From NCBI GenBank assembly GCA_011772495.1, contig WVZL01000037.1:37120-91676 (forward strand): a stretch of 54,557 bases of DNA, given 5' to 3'. The position numbers and the translations under genes were made by a program. Shown piece after piece: positions 32,340 to 40,894 of the stretch (its first letter is position 1; the number at the start of each line of letters is the position of its first letter). The DNA is from Candidatus Aminicenantota bacterium (lineage in GTDB: Bacteria; Acidobacteriota; Aminicenantia; Aminicenantales; Aminicenantaceae). The notes beneath the pieces are model-generated. The model ran no database searches, had not been told where the DNA came from, and saw only the letters and a program-made list of their open reading frames with translations.

Positions 32340-34817
32340 ATGAAGACTCGTTCGAAATTTGTTGCTCTTTCGATATTTTTGGCAGCATTAATCGCATTAA
32401 TATTTCTCTTGATTCCCTTCAAAATTAAGGAGAACGTACCAACTCTCAAAAAAGATACAAATTACAACCTTCTTTTTATAACCATTGATACGCTCAGGGC
32501 TGACAGTCTTGGCTGCTATGGGTCTGAAGTAGCCGAGACTCCCAATATTGACCAAATGGCAGGAAGCGGAGTGATGTTTAAGAATTGTTATGCTTCAGTT
32601 CCTCTAACCCTTCCTTCTTTCTGTTCATTTTTTACCGGCAGGGAGCCAATTGCGCACGGAGTAAGAAATAACGGCACTTATGTCTTGAATAAAAATGAAC
32701 GTACCCTCGCTGAATTTTTTCAAGAGATGGGATATGAAACTTATGCGGCAATCGGGGCTTTTGTATTGGAGGCAAAATTCGGTCTAAACCAGGGCTTCGA
32801 CATTTATGATGATTCCCTTGATTATAAAACCGTTTTTGAAAACACTGACAGCGAGATTCCGGCAGATCGAGTGTATGCAAAATTCAAAGACTGGTTTGAA
32901 AAAAATTATAAAAATAAATTTTTCTCTTGGATTCACTTTTATGACCCTCATTATCCCTATACCCCTCCAACAGAATTTAAAGAGAAATTTAGCACACAGC
33001 CTTACCATGGCGAAATCGCATATGTAGACATTTATGTAGATAAAATCATAACAGATTTGAAAGCCAAACAATTATTAGACAAAACTATTATTGTCTTCAT
33101 CGGAGACCATGGCGAAGCCTTTGGAGAACATAAAGAGAAAGGCCATGGTATTTTTTGCTATGAAGAGAGTTTAAAAGTGCCTTTGATTTTTTATAATCCG
33201 AGTATATTCTCTAAGGGAACCATAATTGACCATCCGGTAAAATTGATTGACATCATGCCCACTATTCTTGCCCTGTTTGGAATCAAGATACCGCCTAACC
33301 TTCAAGGTGAAAACTTGCTACCTTTCTTCGCTTCAAAAGAAAAGAAACATTCATCCAATTTAATATATTTTGAGAGTATGTATGGGAAAGAGAATGAGAA
33401 TTGGGCACCTCTAACGGGTATCATTTTTGAAAATTTTAAGTATGTTTCTTTACCTATCCCTGAATTATATGATTTAGAAAAAGATCCCAAAGAAAGAAAA
33501 AACTTATTTAATGAAAAAGTCGCCCTGGCAGAAAAAATGGATAAGAAACTCAATAAATACCTATCACTCCATGGCAATCTTCAGAGCTCAATGCGCCGGA
33601 AATTAAGCCTTGCGGACAAAAATAAATTGGAATCACTTGGCTATATTTCATCCTTTACCTCCAGCCCTGGCAAAATCGTTGACCCTAAAGAAGGCATTGA
33701 TTTGTTGTATACGATAAAAGATGCAAATGATTTTATTAGAGATGGAGATCTCGAAGAAGCAGAACGCAGGCTGAATCAAATTGTCGAAGAAAATCCAGGA
33801 ATAAAAATGACCCAATTGTATGATGGTTTACGTGCCTTGTACACAATGAAAAAAAACTTCCCTCAACTGGAAAAGACGCTAAATCAAGCGATCACTGATT
33901 TCCCCGAAATAGACCGTTATAAAGTATGGCTGGCAACATTGTATCTTGACACGAAAAGAACATCCGAGGCAAAAGAATTATGCCGAATAATACTGCATCA
34001 AAATCCCATCAATACTCATGCTAATATGATTCTTGGAAGAATCTATTTTAAAGAAGGATCGTTCACTGAGGCCCTGCCATTCTATCAAAAAGCTCTTGAA
34101 CTGGAACCTTTTAATACTCATATCCAGATCGAATACGCTGAATTACTGAATGTATTAGGAGAAATAAGTGAAGTTGAAAGAATAACAAATAACTTAATGA
34201 AAAGTGGAACCTATGATACTCAAGAAGCACTCAATTTGAACACGCGATTGGGAGTATTGCTATTAAAGATGAAAAGGTACAATCAGGTTATCAGTTTATG
34301 CTTACAAATCTTATCCCATGAACATAAGATTCCTCAGATTTATAATCTATTAGGACAGGCATATTTCCATACAGGAGATTACCAAAAAGCTCTTGAAGCA
34401 TATGAAAATTCTCTCCTTAAGGATAAAAAAAATGCATTCACCCTAAGCAGTATCGGAAGTTTATACTTGACCCTCTTTCGTTTAAAAAAGGAAAAAGAGT
34501 TTCATTCTTTATCCATTGATTTCTATCGCCGCGCATTGGATTCCAATCCGGAACTGGTCTCGGCCCTGAATGGACTGGCAGCGGCTTACAGCTTTGCGGG
34601 CAACCGCGATAAAGCCATTTATTACTGGGAAAAATCTCTTCAAATTGACCCTGAATTCACCTATATCTATTTTAACCTGGGTATCACTTATCTAGAAATG
34701 GGGGAAAAGAAAAAAGCTTTGAAATATTTGACGATTTGCAAGGAAAAATATTTCTCCAAGTTAAGCACCCAAGAACAGAAGCAACTGGATACTCTGATCA
34801 AGGAAGCAAGTCAGTAA
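32340..34817 (+). CDS. Sulfatase-like (alkaline phosphatase superfamily) protein with TPR domain, paralogue 1
   Basis: About 825 residues from ATG 32340 (ATG 32334 and TTG 32319 are alternatives; the TTG lies within the promoter). Membrane segment near residues 7-27, then an extracytoplasmic sulfatase-type domain (about 40-420) with metal site TIDTLRAD, the key motif T-L-P-S-F (T97 counted from TTG), and GDHGEAFGEH. The position of the formylglycine precursor Cys/Ser is Thr, as in phospho- or phosphoethanolamine transferases of the superfamily, so true sulfatase activity is doubtful. The second half (about 450-825) is made of TPR repeats such as YFHTGDYQKALEAYENSL. It is a paralogue of the protein at 40895-43024. 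Substrate unknown; envelope-facing. Confidence 0.85.
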   Translation: MKTRSKFVALSIFLAALIALIFLLIPFKIKENVPTLKKDTNYNLLFITIDTLRADSLGCYGSEVAETPNIDQMAGSGVMFKNCYASVPLTLPSFCSFFTGREPIAHGVRNNGTYVLNKNERTLAEFFQEMGYETYAAIGAFVLEAKFGLNQGFDIYDDSLDYKTVFENTDSEIPADRVYAKFKDWFEKNYKNKFFSWIHFYDPHYPYTPPTEFKEKFSTQPYHGEIAYVDIYVDKIITDLKAKQLLDKTIIVFIGDHGEAFGEHKEKGHGIFCYEESLKVPLIFYNPSIFSKGTIIDHPVKLIDIMPTILALFGIKIPPNLQGENLLPFFASKEKKHSSNLIYFESMYGKENENWAPLTGIIFENFKYVSLPIPELYDLEKDPKERKNLFNEKVALAEKMDKKLNKYLSLHGNLQSSMRRKLSLADKNKLESLGYISSFTSSPGKIVDPKEGIDLLYTIKDANDFIRDGDLEEAERRLNQIVEENPGIKMTQLYDGLRALYTMKKNFPQLEKTLNQAITDFPEIDRYKVWLATLYLDTKRTSEAKELCRIILHQNPINTHANMILGRIYFKEGSFTEALPFYQKALELEPFNTHIQIEYAELLNVLGEISEVERITNNLMKSGTYDTQEALNLNTRLGVLLLKMKRYNQVISLCLQILSHEHKIPQIYNLLGQAYFHTGDYQKALEAYENSLLKDKKNAFTLSSIGSLYLTLFRLKKEKEFHSLSIDFYRRALDSNPELVSALNGLAAAYSFAGNRDKAIYYWEKSLQIDPEFTYIYFNLGITYLEMGEKKKALKYLTICKEKYFSKLSTQEQKQLDTLIKEASQ

Positions 34818-34847
34818 ATTAAAATCATCCAGGAAAATTGTTTTATT

Positions 34848-35702
34848 TTAATTATTCTCAAAGATTGCTTTTGGTTGAGAAGTCGTTATCTTAACTCCTC
34901 CCGTCTCTTCAACCAGCTCTGACATGGCATCATAAAAGTCCCCTGAATTCTCGACCCTCTGGAATTTGTAGTGTTTGTGCACTTTAGGATTGATATAAAT
35001 CAGGTTAAATTTTATGTTGGCTTTCTTGAATTCCTTCAACACCTTGTCCAGTTCCATCTTCATTTTAAACTTTTCCTCCAGAAAGACTTCAACTGCTTTA
35101 AAGGAAACATCATAATTAGCTCTTAATTTTTCCATGGTATCTTTGCTCGGGATCGGTCTTAACACTTTTTCAAAGAAAATATATATTTGGTTGTCAGAAT
35201 TTTCATCTGTTTTTTTATATATTTCCGAAAGCTCTAAAAGCATGGATTGACTGACCATTCGAATACTGTAAAGTTGTTTTCTGTTGGCTTCATAATCTTT
35301 TAAATATGAGTTTATCCTGGTGGAATAACCTAGGTTTTGATCATCTTCTATGAGTCTAACAATGTCTTTCATCTGATCGTATATTGTCCGGTAATCACTT
35401 GCATTAATCATCGCGTGTTTCCTCAGGGCATCATTGATTTGGCTTATGATCTGTTTTTTTGATCTTTGAAGGGTATTTTTGGAAAAGCTGTAAAGCTTTC
35501 TAGCTGGAGTTATGACTATAACCTGGTCATCTGGAGTCAATTCATGATTAAAGAAATATTCAACAGCTCTTTTTATTTCAACCTTATAATCTTTTAAATC
35601 AAAAACAAGCATGATGTTTCTGGCTTTGCATACTAGTTTCCCATTCATCACAAAGAAAAGCAGTATTATTGAGATCAAGCAAAACTTTAAGTTTTTTTTC
35701 AT
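34848..35702 (-). CDS. Exported VWA-like domain protein
   Basis: 284 residues with signal peptide (hydrophobic 9-25). The mature start RNIMLVFDLKDYKV...AVEYFFNHELTPDDQVIVITP is the first strand and helix of a von Willebrand A-type fold. The MIDAS-like loop is DLKDYK rather than D-x-S-x-S, so metal-dependent ligand binding is doubtful. A long helical middle (about 75-220) interrupts the fold, and a final strand region (KFNLIYINP, near 245) completes it. I do not recognise a named family. The gene lies between sulfatase-like 1 (convergent) and the TonB receptor (same strand, separated by a terminator), so it is probably its own unit. No clear ribosome-binding site. Confidence 0.6.
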   Translation of the reverse strand: MKKNLKFCLISIILLFFVMNGKLVCKARNIMLVFDLKDYKVEIKRAVEYFFNHELTPDDQVIVITPARKLYSFSKNTLQRSKKQIISQINDALRKHAMINASDYRTIYDQMKDIVRLIEDDQNLGYSTRINSYLKDYEANRKQLYSIRMVSQSMLLELSEIYKKTDENSDNQIYIFFEKVLRPIPSKDTMEKLRANYDVSFKAVEVFLEEKFKMKMELDKVLKEFKKANIKFNLIYINPKVHKHYKFQRVENSGDFYDAMSELVEETGGVKITTSQPKAIFENN

Positions 35703-35730
35703 TGTTTAGCACCGCTGTTTTGTATTTTTT

Positions 35731-35770
35731 AAAAAAAAAGGGGGAAACACTTTTTGTGTTTCCCCCTTTT
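35731..35770 (-). terminator. Rho-independent terminator of the TonB receptor gene
   Basis: Perfect 11-base stem GGGGGAAACAC (35740-35750) / GTGTTTCCCCC (35756-35766) with a 5-base loop. On the minus strand it is followed by nine T (35739-35731). It lies 15 bases after the receptor stop codon. Four flanking A-T pairs could extend the stem. Confidence 0.9.
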
Positions 35771-35784
35771 ACAACTTCAGCTTG

Positions 35785-38583
35785 TTACCACTCTATTTTG
35801 ATCCCGAGTCTGAATATTCTGGGATCTATAATTTCTTCCTCAAGTCCAAATGGTTTGTTCTGATTACTAGAGATTGTGTAGACCTCTTCAACGGCTCCAG
35901 AATTAAAAAGGTTAAAGCAATCTGAGAAAAATGATATGGAAAGGGCACTTCCGAATTGAAAGGATTTTTCCAGTCTGAGATCTAGAATATACCACGGATC
36001 ATAATTAGTACTGCCTCTTTCTTCCGCATTTATAATCTCTCTACCTTGGCTTAAGGTGATTGGAAGATCCTGCGACCTTACGCGTCTTGTATATCTCTCT
36101 CCTGACATAGCTCTGAAATATGTCCCCAAATTAATGCCCCAAGGACCTCTGATCGTGCCCTGAAGTTTGAACTGGTGTCTTCTTTCAAGAGGGAATCTCC
36201 CGATCATGTTCATATGTGCATTCGGGTTGTTGAATAAAGCAGATGTTCCAAGGGACTGACTTCCTCGATTGGTATCAACCAGGCCTCTTGAATTCTGGTA
36301 AACATAAGACGCCATCAGTTGCCATCCGTTTGAGTATCGTTTTTTGAGAATCAGCTCCACTCCATCATAACTTCTGTTTGCATTTGGCGGGTTCAGTATG
36401 TATTGATCTATGGCATAAGGATCTATCATCTCATAGAAAGTAATCTGCTGACTGTTATAAGGATCTGTTGTTGTTACGGGTGTCCAGTTTGTCCAGTTAA
36501 GTATTCCATCTTCCATTAATGTTTCAAGATCTAGCTGGGCGGCATCAACAACATGGACAAGTCTCCTATCCCATTTTCTGATATATCTTGCACCTACAGA
36601 CCAGTCTTCGAGAAGTTCTCTTTCGAACCCTACTGTTATTTCATCCTGATAGGGTGCGACAAGTGGATAATCTGGATGCCCTACAGTCGGTGCACCTTCG
36701 CCGGGTAAATTCCAGGGATAGGCATAAAAAGCCGTTCCGTCAGGATTATAATACTCAACCATGCCAAACCATCCATTCGGATGAGAGATGTTCACGTATC
36801 CTAACTGGTTGGGGATGATCATTCGGCTATAACTCCCTTTTACCAGCGTTGCCCCATCACCGAAAACATCATAGATAATACCCACTCTGGGAGCTAAATT
36901 TTTCCAGGCGTAAACCTTTTTTCGCTCTTCAATCTGTCTCGTAATGTTAAAGTCCCACCCAGCTTCATTATAAATGATGGGTTCAGAACTTCCCTGTGCT
37001 GGCCACCAAAGACTGTTGAATTCAAAACGTAAGCCAAGATTTAGAGTAACCCTGTCTGATATAGTCCATGTATCCTGCACATAAGCATGAACATCCAAAA
37101 CATCTTCTTTTCTGTCATATCCGGTTATTTGATATCCAACATAATAGTCGTCTCCAAGCATTCCATTCCAGCAGGCACCTGAATTAGGATCTCCGACAGT
37201 TTCAATAAGCCAGCCACTTTTAAACATAGTGACTTCAGCACCAAACCTGATTTCATGACTTCCTGCCAAATCATCAGTAAAGAGTGTTGCATCAAGGTTA
37301 GCCTGGTATCTGTCTCTTACGTTGTCATCTTTATTTCTCCAATATCCTCCAGTTCCTATTTCTGTAAGAAAATCCCAGTAATAAGGTTCATTGATTTTAG
37401 CATCAATATTGAAGTTCCTCTGGATCATGGCTAACTTCAGGTTGCTGTAAAAGTTCTGATTGAAAAAATGTGTCCAGTGAAAATTGAAAATATGGGCTGG
37501 ATTTTTCTGAAGACGTGTTGATTCTTCACTTTCCGTATACTCAGCACCTCTGTGGTCATTTCTGTTGTCATAGAAGTTATAGGACAATATGAATTTATTG
37601 GCCTGGTTAGGCTGGAATGACAATTTGAAGTAAGGAAAGAATTTCCTCTTTCTTATGGGTATTTCTTCTTCCTTATCAGCAGGATAACCTGTTACATAAT
37701 CTTCATTGATCTTTAGACTTCCATGCATAAAGAACCAGAGTTTATTCTTAATAATAGCCCCACCAAGCGTAAACACAGGTTCATAAGCTATATGAGAACC
37801 TACTTTTCTGCCTTCTAACTCAGTTCCTTTAGTATTGGTTGACTGGAATTTTTCATGGTCTAAATAGAAACTTGCTGATCCGGTGAACTCATTGCCACCT
37901 GATTTCGTAATAACATTAAGCATTGCGCCTTGAACGTGCCCATATTGGGCATTGAGACCGCCTGTTTCAACAGATAATTCTTCTATGATATCTGCGCCAA
38001 AACTAACTCCCTGAGTACCTGTTGCAGCATCTCCGAGATTAACTCCATCAAGGTTATAAGAGTTGCTTATTTCAGCACTACCATGAGCCGTTTCTTCTGT
38101 AACTCCGGGTACCATATTGAAGAAATCCGTAAGGACTCTGGGTGAAGGAACCATGTAAATGAACTCCTCGTCTATTGTTGTTGTTTTTGAAGACATTTGT
38201 TTATCGATTGTCGGAGCTTTTCCTTCGACTGTTACTTGTTCCTCAATTGTCGCAATGGTCAAATTGACATCTAAAGTAGTCGTTTTAGTCGCATTAACAA
38301 TTATTCCTTTTCTGACGAATGTACTAAATCCTTGGAGCACGAAAGTAACTTGATAAGTCCCGGGAGGAAGAGAAGGAAATCGGAAAACACCACTGGCAGT
38401 GGTGATTTGAGACACTTCGGGAGAAATAAGAGAGGGAGAAGTGATGGAAACTGTTACTCCAGGAAGGGGAATCTGTTGATCATCAAAGACCGTCCCCTGA
38501 ATTTTTCCCACTTGCCCGATTTGGGAAAAGGATAACCCAACCGCAAGAAAAAGCATGAAAGAAAAAAGTAATAATTTTCTCAT
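35785..38583 (-). CDS. TonB-dependent outer-membrane receptor with carboxypeptidase-regulatory domain
   Basis: 932 residues. Signal peptide (1-20), a CarboxypepD_reg-like beta-sandwich (25-115, containing GVTVSITSP and GVFRFPSLPPGTYQV), then a plug domain (about 125-230, with AEISNSYNLDGVNLGDAATG and ALSVETGGLNAQYG-like segments), then a roughly 700-residue beta barrel that ends in an aromatic residue (GIKIEW), as barrel proteins do. This is the Oar/SusC-like type common in Acidobacteriota. Substrate unknown; no SusD or surface lipoprotein partner is adjacent. AGGAGGG ribosome-binding site; promoter, leader and terminator are all readable, so it is monocistronic. Confidence 0.93.
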   Translation of the reverse strand: MRKLLLFSFMLFLAVGLSFSQIGQVGKIQGTVFDDQQIPLPGVTVSITSPSLISPEVSQITTASGVFRFPSLPPGTYQVTFVLQGFSTFVRKGIIVNATKTTTLDVNLTIATIEEQVTVEGKAPTIDKQMSSKTTTIDEEFIYMVPSPRVLTDFFNMVPGVTEETAHGSAEISNSYNLDGVNLGDAATGTQGVSFGADIIEELSVETGGLNAQYGHVQGAMLNVITKSGGNEFTGSASFYLDHEKFQSTNTKGTELEGRKVGSHIAYEPVFTLGGAIIKNKLWFFMHGSLKINEDYVTGYPADKEEEIPIRKRKFFPYFKLSFQPNQANKFILSYNFYDNRNDHRGAEYTESEESTRLQKNPAHIFNFHWTHFFNQNFYSNLKLAMIQRNFNIDAKINEPYYWDFLTEIGTGGYWRNKDDNVRDRYQANLDATLFTDDLAGSHEIRFGAEVTMFKSGWLIETVGDPNSGACWNGMLGDDYYVGYQITGYDRKEDVLDVHAYVQDTWTISDRVTLNLGLRFEFNSLWWPAQGSSEPIIYNEAGWDFNITRQIEERKKVYAWKNLAPRVGIIYDVFGDGATLVKGSYSRMIIPNQLGYVNISHPNGWFGMVEYYNPDGTAFYAYPWNLPGEGAPTVGHPDYPLVAPYQDEITVGFERELLEDWSVGARYIRKWDRRLVHVVDAAQLDLETLMEDGILNWTNWTPVTTTDPYNSQQITFYEMIDPYAIDQYILNPPNANRSYDGVELILKKRYSNGWQLMASYVYQNSRGLVDTNRGSQSLGTSALFNNPNAHMNMIGRFPLERRHQFKLQGTIRGPWGINLGTYFRAMSGERYTRRVRSQDLPITLSQGREIINAEERGSTNYDPWYILDLRLEKSFQFGSALSISFFSDCFNLFNSGAVEEVYTISSNQNKPFGLEEEIIDPRIFRLGIKIEW

Positions 38584-38687
38584 TAAACCCTCCTGCTACA
38601 AACTTTTTTATTTTTCATTTGCCCTGCCTTGAAGCCTTTCACTTCAAGACTAAACGTCCTAAGTTTTTTTCTTACTTCTATTCTCAC
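38583..38687 (-). CDS. Possible 34-codon basic upstream frame overlapping the TonB receptor start
   Basis: Minus-strand frame from GTG 38687 to TAA 38583, sharing one base with the receptor ATG (TAATG). It is Lys/Arg-rich and internally carries ATG (38618) preceded by a G-rich stretch. AAGGAG at 38693-38688 lies directly against the GTG, too close for efficient use, so translation is doubtful. The overlap would permit coupling of receptor translation to a leader peptide. Confidence 0.25.
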   Translation of the reverse strand: MRIEVRKKLRTFSLEVKGFKAGQMKNKKVCSRRV

Positions 38688-38707
38688 CTCCTTATTTATG
38701 AATAAAG

Positions 38708-38736
38708 TTAGTATGAAAGATAGCAATTCCTTTCAA
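38708..38736 (-). promoter_or_regulatory. Promoter of the TonB receptor gene
   Basis: Minus strand: -35 TTGAAA (38736-38731), a 17-base spacer, -10 TACTAA (38713-38708). The leader is about 115 bases. A perfect 14-base palindrome TTATTCATGAATAA (38740-38753) lies 3 bases upstream of the -35 box and could be an operator. Confidence 0.55.
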
Positions 38737-38753
38737 ATTTTATTCATGAATAA

Positions 38754-39365
38754 TTACTTATACTTAAGATGCACTTTATTATTCATTCCTTTCAATTAGC
38801 AAAAAACATACCAATCAATTCCTGCAGCCCTTATAACAGCGCAATAATCTAAATAAAGAAGCATCCTATCCCTGTTATTATGAGCTGAATCGATTCTAAA
38901 AAAATATTCAACCAGCGGAATAACGGCTTTTTCGTTCCTTCAGATCCATGAGAGGAATAGGTATAGAGGGTTAAAATTGTCTGCTTTTTAGACATATAGA
39001 CGGGGTGGAAAGATACGAAATTTTGGGAACTTATTGATAATAAGGAGGATAGAGAATGAAATGAAAATTTGTCTAATTTTTAGGCATCTTAAGAGCAAAT
39101 CCGCCTGGTCTTAGCTCTTCTTCGCAGAATTTTCGGTTTATTGCTCCGTTCAGAAACTTAACACAGCTGATCTTTTTCTCAATCCAAATTTCTTTATTAT
39201 TAATTTTTTTACAGTTAGCTCCATTGAAATCCTAAAAACGAGAGTCTCACATTCAAAACGACAAGGCCAGCAATTTGAACTCATTCCTCTCATTACGGCG
39301 AAATCCGAAGTCAGTTTGCTCAAAAGGCTGAAGATAGACTTAATGGTTTTGCGTACCAAAACTGC
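38754..39365. other. AT-rich intergenic region without recognised gene
   Basis: About 610 bases between the TonB receptor promoter and the end of the deacetylase gene. It holds further copies of the ATTCAT-type box (near 38790). A 69-codon minus-strand frame at 39150-39359 has no ribosome-binding site and composition unlike a protein. I see no RNA gene. Confidence 0.4.
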
Positions 39366-40556
39366 CTACAAAGGCGAGGGATTCCTTAGCCAGTCCAGTA
39401 ACTCTTTGGCGCTCACGATTCTGACCCAAGGTTTACTCAGAGCGTAATCGATAAATTCAATAAGAGCCTCCTGTCTCTCCTCAAAAGTTGTATTAGGAAG
39501 ATCCTGAAATTTTGAAGAATAGATGTCACTGTGGGTTCCGAAAGCCATCGGACATCTGTTTCCCTTAAGCCTCAAATCGAGGGTGTATTTTAAGGTCGCC
39601 AAGAATTCAGATTTGGTCATTCCGAACACAATCCATAAATTCCAGTCGAATCCGGTGATTTTTCCTTCGTCTTCATCAAAATAATCCTGGACCTGCTTCA
39701 TTTTTCTTCTTAAACCAGGCCTAGCTCCGTATTTGATACACAAACTATCAGGTGGAACGATGACCGCATAACCCGGGATTTCCCATAATCCTGGATAAGA
39801 AGATACGGGTTTTCGTTGCTGATCTATAGCTAGAATTTTATCTCCCTGGCTGCCCGTATCCAGTGTGTAGGGCCAGAGAAAATTTGTTCCGTCCTGATCA
39901 TCCTGGAATCCTTCCTCAATGCTGGAGTCATACAGAAAACCTTTTCTATAGATGGCTTTAAAGGCATTATCGTTATATTCTAAATAGGGTGCTCTAAAAC
40001 CATATATCTCGGATGGATTCATTCCAATCCCTTTGGTGTTATCAGGTTCAGCTATTGACTCTTGAGAGTCAAAGGGTTTTGTCAGCCAGTCCATACAGGT
40101 CTCAATCTCCGATTCCCATTCCTGAATACTCAATGGAATCCCGTGTTTATGCTGGTGAGTATGGACCCCGATTTCATTTCCTTCCAGAAGTGCTTCCTTC
40201 CAGGCTCTTTTTACGAAGACAGGATTCTCAATTTTATTGTTATCAATATATCCTGTGACACAGTACATGGAAAAGTGAGTCTGCGCTCCATCATAAGTTC
40301 TTTCGTTTCCAGTGCCAGATGGATTATTCCTGGAGGCAAAAAGATCAATGATAAACTTGACTCCGCCGGTTCCGCCAGAATTTTCAAGCCCTGAAAAACC
40401 GTTATCATCAAAGCCAAAAGTTATGAATTGAGGGACCTGTGAAACTTTTAAATAACCAGGAGGTTTCTGGGAAAATGTACTGTCTATTTTTGTTAGGCAG
40501 GTTGAGCAGAATATCATTAAAATAAATGCAAAAATAAATATTAGGACTTTTCTCAT
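39366..40556 (-). CDS. Polysaccharide deacetylase family lipoprotein (NodB fold)
   Basis: 396 residues from ATG 40556. The longer frame from ATG 40589 is rejected because a TATAAT box (40584-40579) lies inside it. Signal peptide with FCSTC near its end, probably a lipobox. NodB motifs: motif 1 FGFDDN near 60-65, motif 2 (zinc His pair) GVHTHQHKHG near 139-148, motif 3 GFRAPYLEYN near 198-207, and a late FGTHSDIY segment. Carbohydrate esterase family 4-type enzymes deacetylate chitin, peptidoglycan or other amino-sugar polymers with a metal. Exported and membrane anchored. Related in theme to the nearby GH2 exo-glucosaminidase, though not in the same operon. Confidence 0.85.
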   Translation of the reverse strand: MRKVLIFIFAFILMIFCSTCLTKIDSTFSQKPPGYLKVSQVPQFITFGFDDNGFSGLENSGGTGGVKFIIDLFASRNNPSGTGNERTYDGAQTHFSMYCVTGYIDNNKIENPVFVKRAWKEALLEGNEIGVHTHQHKHGIPLSIQEWESEIETCMDWLTKPFDSQESIAEPDNTKGIGMNPSEIYGFRAPYLEYNDNAFKAIYRKGFLYDSSIEEGFQDDQDGTNFLWPYTLDTGSQGDKILAIDQQRKPVSSYPGLWEIPGYAVIVPPDSLCIKYGARPGLRRKMKQVQDYFDEDEGKITGFDWNLWIVFGMTKSEFLATLKYTLDLRLKGNRCPMAFGTHSDIYSSKFQDLPNTTFEERQEALIEFIDYALSKPWVRIVSAKELLDWLRNPSPL

Positions 40557-40578
40557 GTTATCTTTCTTTAAAAAAAAT

Positions 40579-40584
40579 ATTATA
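40579..40584 (-). promoter_or_regulatory. -10 box of the deacetylase gene
   Basis: Consensus TATAAT on the minus strand (40584-40579), preceded by TGGG. No good -35 at standard spacing. It places transcription start about 17 bases before ATG 40556. Confidence 0.35.
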
Positions 40585-40779
40585 CCCATTTTTAACTTAT
40601 ATAAAAGGGATTGAATCTCAACCTTTAATTTTTCAAGATGTTATATTGAGTGGGAAAGGCGAAGATACTGTTGTTTTGTCTCTCTTTCTAGCCATTCACA
40701 TTGCCGTTTTGAGTGTGATATGTTAATTCGAGCATGTCAGCTGGAGAAAATTGGGGAAAATAGTGTTAGGATAGTGAAG

Positions 40780-40809
40780 TTGCAGAGTTTTCTCCTTTTT
40801 GTGTAATAT
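40780..40809 (+). promoter_or_regulatory. Putative promoter of sulfatase-like gene 2
   Basis: -35 TTGCAG at 40780-40785, 18-base spacer, -10 TAATAT at 40804-40809, about 85 bases before GTG 40895. It sits in the 300-base gap shared with the divergent deacetylase gene; nothing else is recognised there. Confidence 0.35.
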
Positions 40810-40894
40810 ATCTCTGTGACCACATGATATCCGATACGGAAAAGGAGAATAGTCCATTTCCCGATAATCCTATAAATGTGAGTAGAGTTTAGCT

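Noticed and set aside
39150-39359. 69-codon minus-strand frame in the AT-rich gap
   Set aside because: No ribosome-binding site, unlike any family known to me, and composition like non-coding DNA.
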